A DNA stretch of 7,268 nt from DATGFK01 sp040007395 (GTDB lineage: Bacteria; Chloroflexota; Anaerolineae; Aggregatilineales; UBA2796): NCBI GenBank assembly GCA_040007395.1, contig JBDTVG010000196.1:1-7268 (forward strand). The letters run 5' to 3'. Each line of letters starts with the position of its first letter. The stretch's first letter is position 1. The position numbers and the translations under genes are program-made. The notes below the pieces were generated by a model. That model ran no database searches, was not told the origin of the DNA, and saw only the letters and a list, made by a program, of their open reading frames with translations. Shown here in pieces: positions 5,535-7,268 of this stretch.

Positions 5535-5568
5535 CTTTTCGCTCGACGGGCGACGGGTCAGTTCTGAA
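5524..5568. repeat. 12-bp perfect inverted repeat over the stop codon of the 4983 gene
   Basis: TTCAGAACTGAC (5524-5535) and GTCAGTTCTGAA (5557-5568) are exact complements around a 21-base GC-rich loop. The TGA stop (5532-5534) lies in the left arm. No T-tract follows, so it would be a stabilising mRNA hairpin or a DNA site more than an intrinsic terminator. Confidence 0.6.
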
Positions 5569-5601
5569 AACGGCAAACAGCCTATCGGAACCAACCCGCG
5601 C

Positions 5602-5641
5602 CCGTCAGCATTTTACGATGCTGATGGTCGCCACTCGACCA
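5602..5641. repeat. Two overlapping hairpins (10 bp with one wobble, then 6 bp)
   Basis: CCGTCAGCAT (5602-5611) pairs with ATGCTGATGG (5618-5627) around TTTACG, with one G-T pair. TGGTCG (5625-5630) can alternatively pair with CGACCA (5636-5641). Because the two share 5625-5627, they are mutually exclusive in part, a switch-like arrangement. They may be chance structure in coding DNA if the -1 frame is real. Confidence 0.4.
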
Positions 5642-5742
5642 ACAGCATCCAAACGAACAGAATGGCATCGGGTGAGATTTAGTGTAAGCAGACAGGTACG
5701 GCGCAGGGTTAACGAGTTGTATTGTAATATAAGCGCCCCCTC

Positions 5743-5766
5743 TCAGAACCAGTGTCAGAACCAGTG
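5743..5766. repeat. Tandem 12-base duplication TCAGAACCAGTG x2
   Basis: TCAGAACCAGTG is repeated exactly and without spacer at 5743-5754 and 5755-5766. In the open -1 frame it encodes a duplicated SQNQ/CQNQ-like end directly before the TGA. The core TCAGAACCAG also occurs at 4658-4667. Likely a slippage duplication. Confidence 0.6.
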
Positions 5767-5769
5767 AAT

Positions 5770-5886
5770 TCAGTCGTTCAGAAATGCAGTAATGTAAGTG
5801 TGTAACAATGTCGTATCGAAGACGCATCGCCACCAGTCAGGCGGTGTTGCCAGTGGTAAGCTAGAGTGAAATAGCATTGAAGCATC
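5770..5886. other. Non-coding stretch with a possible weak promoter
   Basis: No credible gene is seen. TTGCCA (5847-5852) and TAGCAT (5872-5877) with a 19-base spacer could act as a weak promoter firing near 5884, toward the structured region that ends at the terminator at 6090. Confidence 0.2.
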
Positions 5887-5988
5887 ATGGCTGGAAATTC
5901 TCTTGCGATTGGCGGCTCGCTCATTCCGGGAGGTGACTTTGGGGATGGTAGCCGAAAATCAGGTTCGCGGTGTTCCGCCGGACGTTAG
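5887..5988 (+). CDS. Doubtful 33-residue Gly/Ser-rich mini-ORF
   Basis: ATG at 5887 begins a 33-codon frame (MAGNSLAIGGSLIPGGDF..., ending GSRCSAGR). It is rich in Gly and Ser with a basic end. There is no good Shine-Dalgarno site, and the stop sits at the left arm of a 10-bp inverted repeat. Amino-acid balance is smooth enough to mention, but a leader peptide, a remnant or chance are all possible. Confidence 0.2.
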   Translation: MAGNSLAIGGSLIPGGDFGDGSRKSGSRCSAGR

Positions 5989-6025
5989 GTGCGGCTTACA
6001 GGGGTGTTGGCAGCCTCCGGCGGAA
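5973..6025. repeat. 10-bp perfect inverted repeat with nested 4-bp stem
   Basis: TTCCGCCGGA (5973-5982) and TCCGGCGGAA (6016-6025) are exact complements. Inside, GGCT (5993-5996) pairs with AGCC (6012-6015), which is contiguous with the outer right arm, leaving a ten-base bulge only on the left. The same one-sided bulge is seen at 5476-5518. It stands 30 bases before the terminator at 6056, consistent with the folded 3' part of an RNA. Confidence 0.6.
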
Positions 6026-6055
6026 TCACTATTTGCGGATAATCTTAGCTTATAC

Positions 6056-6090
6056 CGACCTGAAACTCATGCAAGTTCAGGTCGTTTTTT
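6056..6090 (+). terminator. Strong intrinsic terminator (9-bp stem, six Ts)
   Basis: CGACCTGAA (6056-6064) pairs perfectly with TTCAGGTCG (6076-6084) around an 11-base loop and is followed by TTTTTT (6085-6090). It ends transcripts from the two unknown genes and the structured region; no convincing ORF stops immediately before it. Confidence 0.9.
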
Positions 6091-6129
6091 ATCTTCACGC
6101 CGCCCTCCTCATGTCCAATATTTTATTTG

Positions 6130-6297
6130 GCGGACAGGGCAGGCGTTGTCCCTACGAAATACCGTCTGGATGTAGAGCGTATTTGAATATTCAGTTGACC
6201 CCACCCTAAATCCTCCTCGCTGGCGGGGAAAGGGCTGGGGATAGGGCTTCTTTCATATGCTCTAACACGCTCTAGGGACAGGGCCTGCCCTGTCCGC
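6130..6297. repeat. Pair of 25-bp hairpin-forming repeats in inverted orientation
   Basis: The 25 bases at 6130-6154 are the reverse complement of 6273-6297 at 23 of 25 positions. The right copy is itself a near-perfect hairpin: GGACAGGGC (6276-6284), two bases, GCCCTGTCC (6287-6295). Between them lies a C-rich/G-rich stretch (about 6199-6247, CCCCACCC to GGGGATAGGG) with a small stem CCTCGC/GCGGGG. Together they form a 168-base module like the REP/BIME or MITE units common in Chloroflexota intergenic DNA (inference). No target-site duplication is visible. Positions 6091-6391 otherwise hold no gene. Confidence 0.6.
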
Positions 6298-6380
6298 TAA
6301 GAAATGAATACCCCCCATTTTCATTTTGATGCGATGCCATGCCTTTTGTCATAACCACTGGATACCCTGAACACGTTTTG

Positions 6381-6389
6381 TGCTATAAT
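6381..6389 (+). promoter_or_regulatory. Extended -10 promoter of the DinB operon
   Basis: TGC followed by TATAAT (6384-6389) is a perfect extended -10. There is no clear -35 at the right distance, which is tolerated for extended -10 promoters. The predicted transcription start is near 6396, about 30 bases before the ATG. Confidence 0.6.
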
Positions 6390-6390
6390 A

Positions 6391-6400
6391 TTTGTACAAA
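6391..6400. promoter_or_regulatory. Palindrome TTTGTACAAA at the predicted transcription start
   Basis: A perfect 10-base palindrome begins two bases after the -10 box and covers the expected +1. This is a typical repressor-operator position. No regulator gene is adjacent. Confidence 0.4.
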
Positions 6401-6424
6401 CGTTCTATATCAAATGGAGGCTGT

Positions 6425-6901
6425 ATGAACCAATTTATGCAAACACGCTGGCCTTGGATTGAGGGATCACATGGGTTGCGGACGCTTATCATGGACACCT
6501 TGAACGATGCTGATCTGGCGTTCAACCCCGGCGGACAGAATATGACGTTAGGCGAATTGTGCCGTTATAGTGGCGAGATCGAATATGCCTATGTCCAGTC
6601 GTTGAAAACCTTCAGCCAAGATTGGTCATATCACAATATGGAAACGGGTTTAGATGGTAGTGTCGCCCAACTCAAGGCATGGTATCAAGCACTGGACGAC
6701 GAGATGAAAACGACAGTCGCGGCTTTCTCTGACGAAGACTTAAAAAAAGAGGTTGATCGCGGCGGCAATTCTAAGATGCCAGTGGAACTCCAACTTGATG
6801 CTTATCTTCAGGCGTTGTTTATTTTTTTGGGGAAAGCCACTATCTATTTGAAGGCCATGAATAAACCGCTACCCAATGCGGTGCAGGAATATATCGGTTA
6901 A
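6425..6901 (+). CDS. DinB-superfamily protein lacking the usual metal-binding His
   Basis: A 158-residue four-helix-bundle protein of the DinB/YfiT superfamily. Family-like segments are MTLGELCRYSGEIEYAYVQSLKTF (40-63), SVAQLKAWYQALDDEM (79-94), ELQLDAYLQALFIFLGKATIYLKAMNKPLP (121-150) and the terminal VQEYIG. Metal-binding members carry three His on helix faces. Here the helix-2 position is Tyr54 (EIEY where EVEH is common) and the last helix has no His, so a metal-dependent thiol-transferase activity is unlikely. The start at 6425 is set by TGGAGG (6415-6420); an upstream in-frame TTG at 6392 lies before the predicted transcript start. It is cotranscribed with the next gene (23-base gap). 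Function unknown; stress-related roles are suggested for the superfamily only in general. Confidence 0.75.
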   Translation: MNQFMQTRWPWIEGSHGLRTLIMDTLNDADLAFNPGGQNMTLGELCRYSGEIEYAYVQSLKTFSQDWSYHNMETGLDGSVAQLKAWYQALDDEMKTTVAAFSDEDLKKEVDRGGNSKMPVELQLDAYLQALFIFLGKATIYLKAMNKPLPNAVQEYIG

Positions 6902-6924
6902 AGTCGGTATACAGAGGTGAAATC

Positions 6925-7257
6925 ATGCCCGATACCGCGCAGTTTCCTGTGATCTTTGGACTCTTGAAAGGACTGCTTGAACCATTCGAGTCGCATTTTG
7001 TCGTCAAGGAAAACACGGACGCGGCCTACTACCTCGAAACACACCTTATCGAACAGTACAAGAAGCCACTGATGTTCAGTGCCATTTATATCAAGAAGCA
7101 GTATGTTAGTTACCATCTGTTCCCGGTCTACATGCGCCCCGATCTGATCACGACTCTTTCGCAGCCACTTCAGAAACGGATGCAAGGCAAAGCCTGTTTT
7201 AACTTTGCAAAGGGGCTCATGTTAACTGCGGGTGCAAAGCGACTAGGGCAGCAATGA
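6925..7257 (+). CDS. Small DUF1801-like protein with shortened C-terminus
   Basis: A 110-residue cytosolic protein. KKPLMFSAIYIKKQYVSYHLFPVYMRPDL (46-74) and LQKRMQGKACFNFAK (82-96) match my memory of a common family, DUF1801 or a close relative, with the pattern '(Y/L)(F)SG..I.K.YVS(F/Y)HL.PVY' and 'MQGKSCFNF'. Relatives usually continue with a helix of about 20-25 residues after FNF ('...LF.EL..LT..GF..Y'). Here only LMLTAGAKRLGQQ remains, as if part of this helix was deleted in frame. AGAGGTGA (6913-6920) just before the ATG is a good ribosome site, and the gene follows the DinB gene by 23 bases. Biochemical function is not known. The family name is moderately certain. Confidence 0.6.
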   Translation: MPDTAQFPVIFGLLKGLLEPFESHFVVKENTDAAYYLETHLIEQYKKPLMFSAIYIKKQYVSYHLFPVYMRPDLITTLSQPLQKRMQGKACFNFAKGLMLTAGAKRLGQQ

Positions 7258-7268
7258 AATCGGGCGTG

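Larger units (their letters stand above)
5315..5769 (+). other. Open -1 frame overlapping and extending the gene at 4983
   Basis: Reading in the frame of position 5315, about 151 codons run without a stop to a TGA at 5767-5769, and there is no ATG near the beginning. It overlaps the last 220 bases of the 4983 gene and continues 235 bases beyond it. The translation (for example LLAGRHTRSTGKLAYAHYSE, then ARQHFTMLMVATRPT) matches no family I know. It may be the displaced 3' part of the upstream gene after a one-base loss, a programmed -1 shift product, or chance openness. Confidence 0.3.

Noticed and set aside
5366..5641. CRISPR array
   Set aside because: The repeats are individual inverted repeats of different sequence; there is no regularly spaced direct repeat with spacers.
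5983..5992. GTTAGGT as an integron attC R' site (GTTRRRY)
   Set aside because: No matching RYYYAAC partner within 150 bases upstream, and no integron integrase. The surrounding palindrome is explained by the 10-bp inverted repeat.
5887..6025. Diversity-generating retroelement target (short GSRC-ending ORF followed by a hairpin)
   Set aside because: No reverse transcriptase and no second near-identical template repeat in the window; the ORF is too short for a variable protein.
5860..6055. tRNA or known riboswitch in the structured region
   Set aside because: No cloverleaf, GGTTCRA T-loop or CCA end, and none of the conserved cores of TPP, SAM, cobalamin or c-di-GMP riboswitches could be matched by eye.
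5903..6209. Plus-strand ORFs of about 80-90 codons starting near 5903 and 5970
   Set aside because: They run through the inverted repeat, the intrinsic terminator and the 6130 repeat, start without ribosome sites, and give Arg/Pro/Ser-rich translations typical of non-coding DNA.

Overview
This window is a bacterial chromosomal segment with short, tightly packed genes, clear AGGAG/GGAGG-type Shine-Dalgarno sites and about 50% GC. The gene families (a Uma2/DUF820 nuclease, an ATP-grasp protein of the R2K type, a DinB-like protein without metal ligands, a MOCOS-like class V aminotransferase) and the GC-rich intergenic hairpin repeat around 6130-6297 are a mix I associate with Chloroflexota (Anaerolineae-like). 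That assignment is inference from gene style; no rRNA or marker gene is present.

Left part (1-3776), all on the + strand: a stand-alone PLP cysteine-desulfurase-like protein related to the N-terminal domain of molybdenum-cofactor sulfurase (136-1584); a Uma2-family protein that has lost its last catalytic-core strand by an in-frame deletion (1679-2173); an ATP-grasp protein 27 bases downstream, probably cotranscribed with it (2201-3103); and a Bcp/PrxQ peroxiredoxin with its own promoter, whose -10 box lies inside a dyad (3222-3776). These look like ordinary metabolic or accessory genes, not one pathway.

Middle part (about 3777-6090): this is the unusual region. A regulatory stretch with an 11-base direct repeat and a strong promoter leads to an excisionase-like helix-turn-helix protein (4039-4260). 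An overlapping small ORF follows (4257-4502), then a 13-bp-stem intrinsic terminator (4551-4592). Two linked genes that I do not recognise come next (4650-4943 and 4983-5534). The second may be frameshifted, because the -1 frame stays open from 5315 to 5769. From about 5360 onward the DNA is packed with perfect inverted repeats and ends at a second strong terminator (6056-6090). The block resembles a small mobile or satellite element, or the remnant of one, with a possible structured RNA at its 3' end. No integrase, replication protein or flanking att repeats can be seen, so this remains a hypothesis.

Right part (6091-7268): about 330 bases without a gene, holding a 25-bp inverted repeat pair (6130-6154 and 6273-6297). 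An extended -10 promoter with a 10-bp palindrome at the predicted transcription start then drives a two-gene operon: a DinB-superfamily protein (6425-6901) and a small DUF1801-like protein (6925-7257). All convincing genes in the window are on the + strand; minus-strand ORFs look like shadows.
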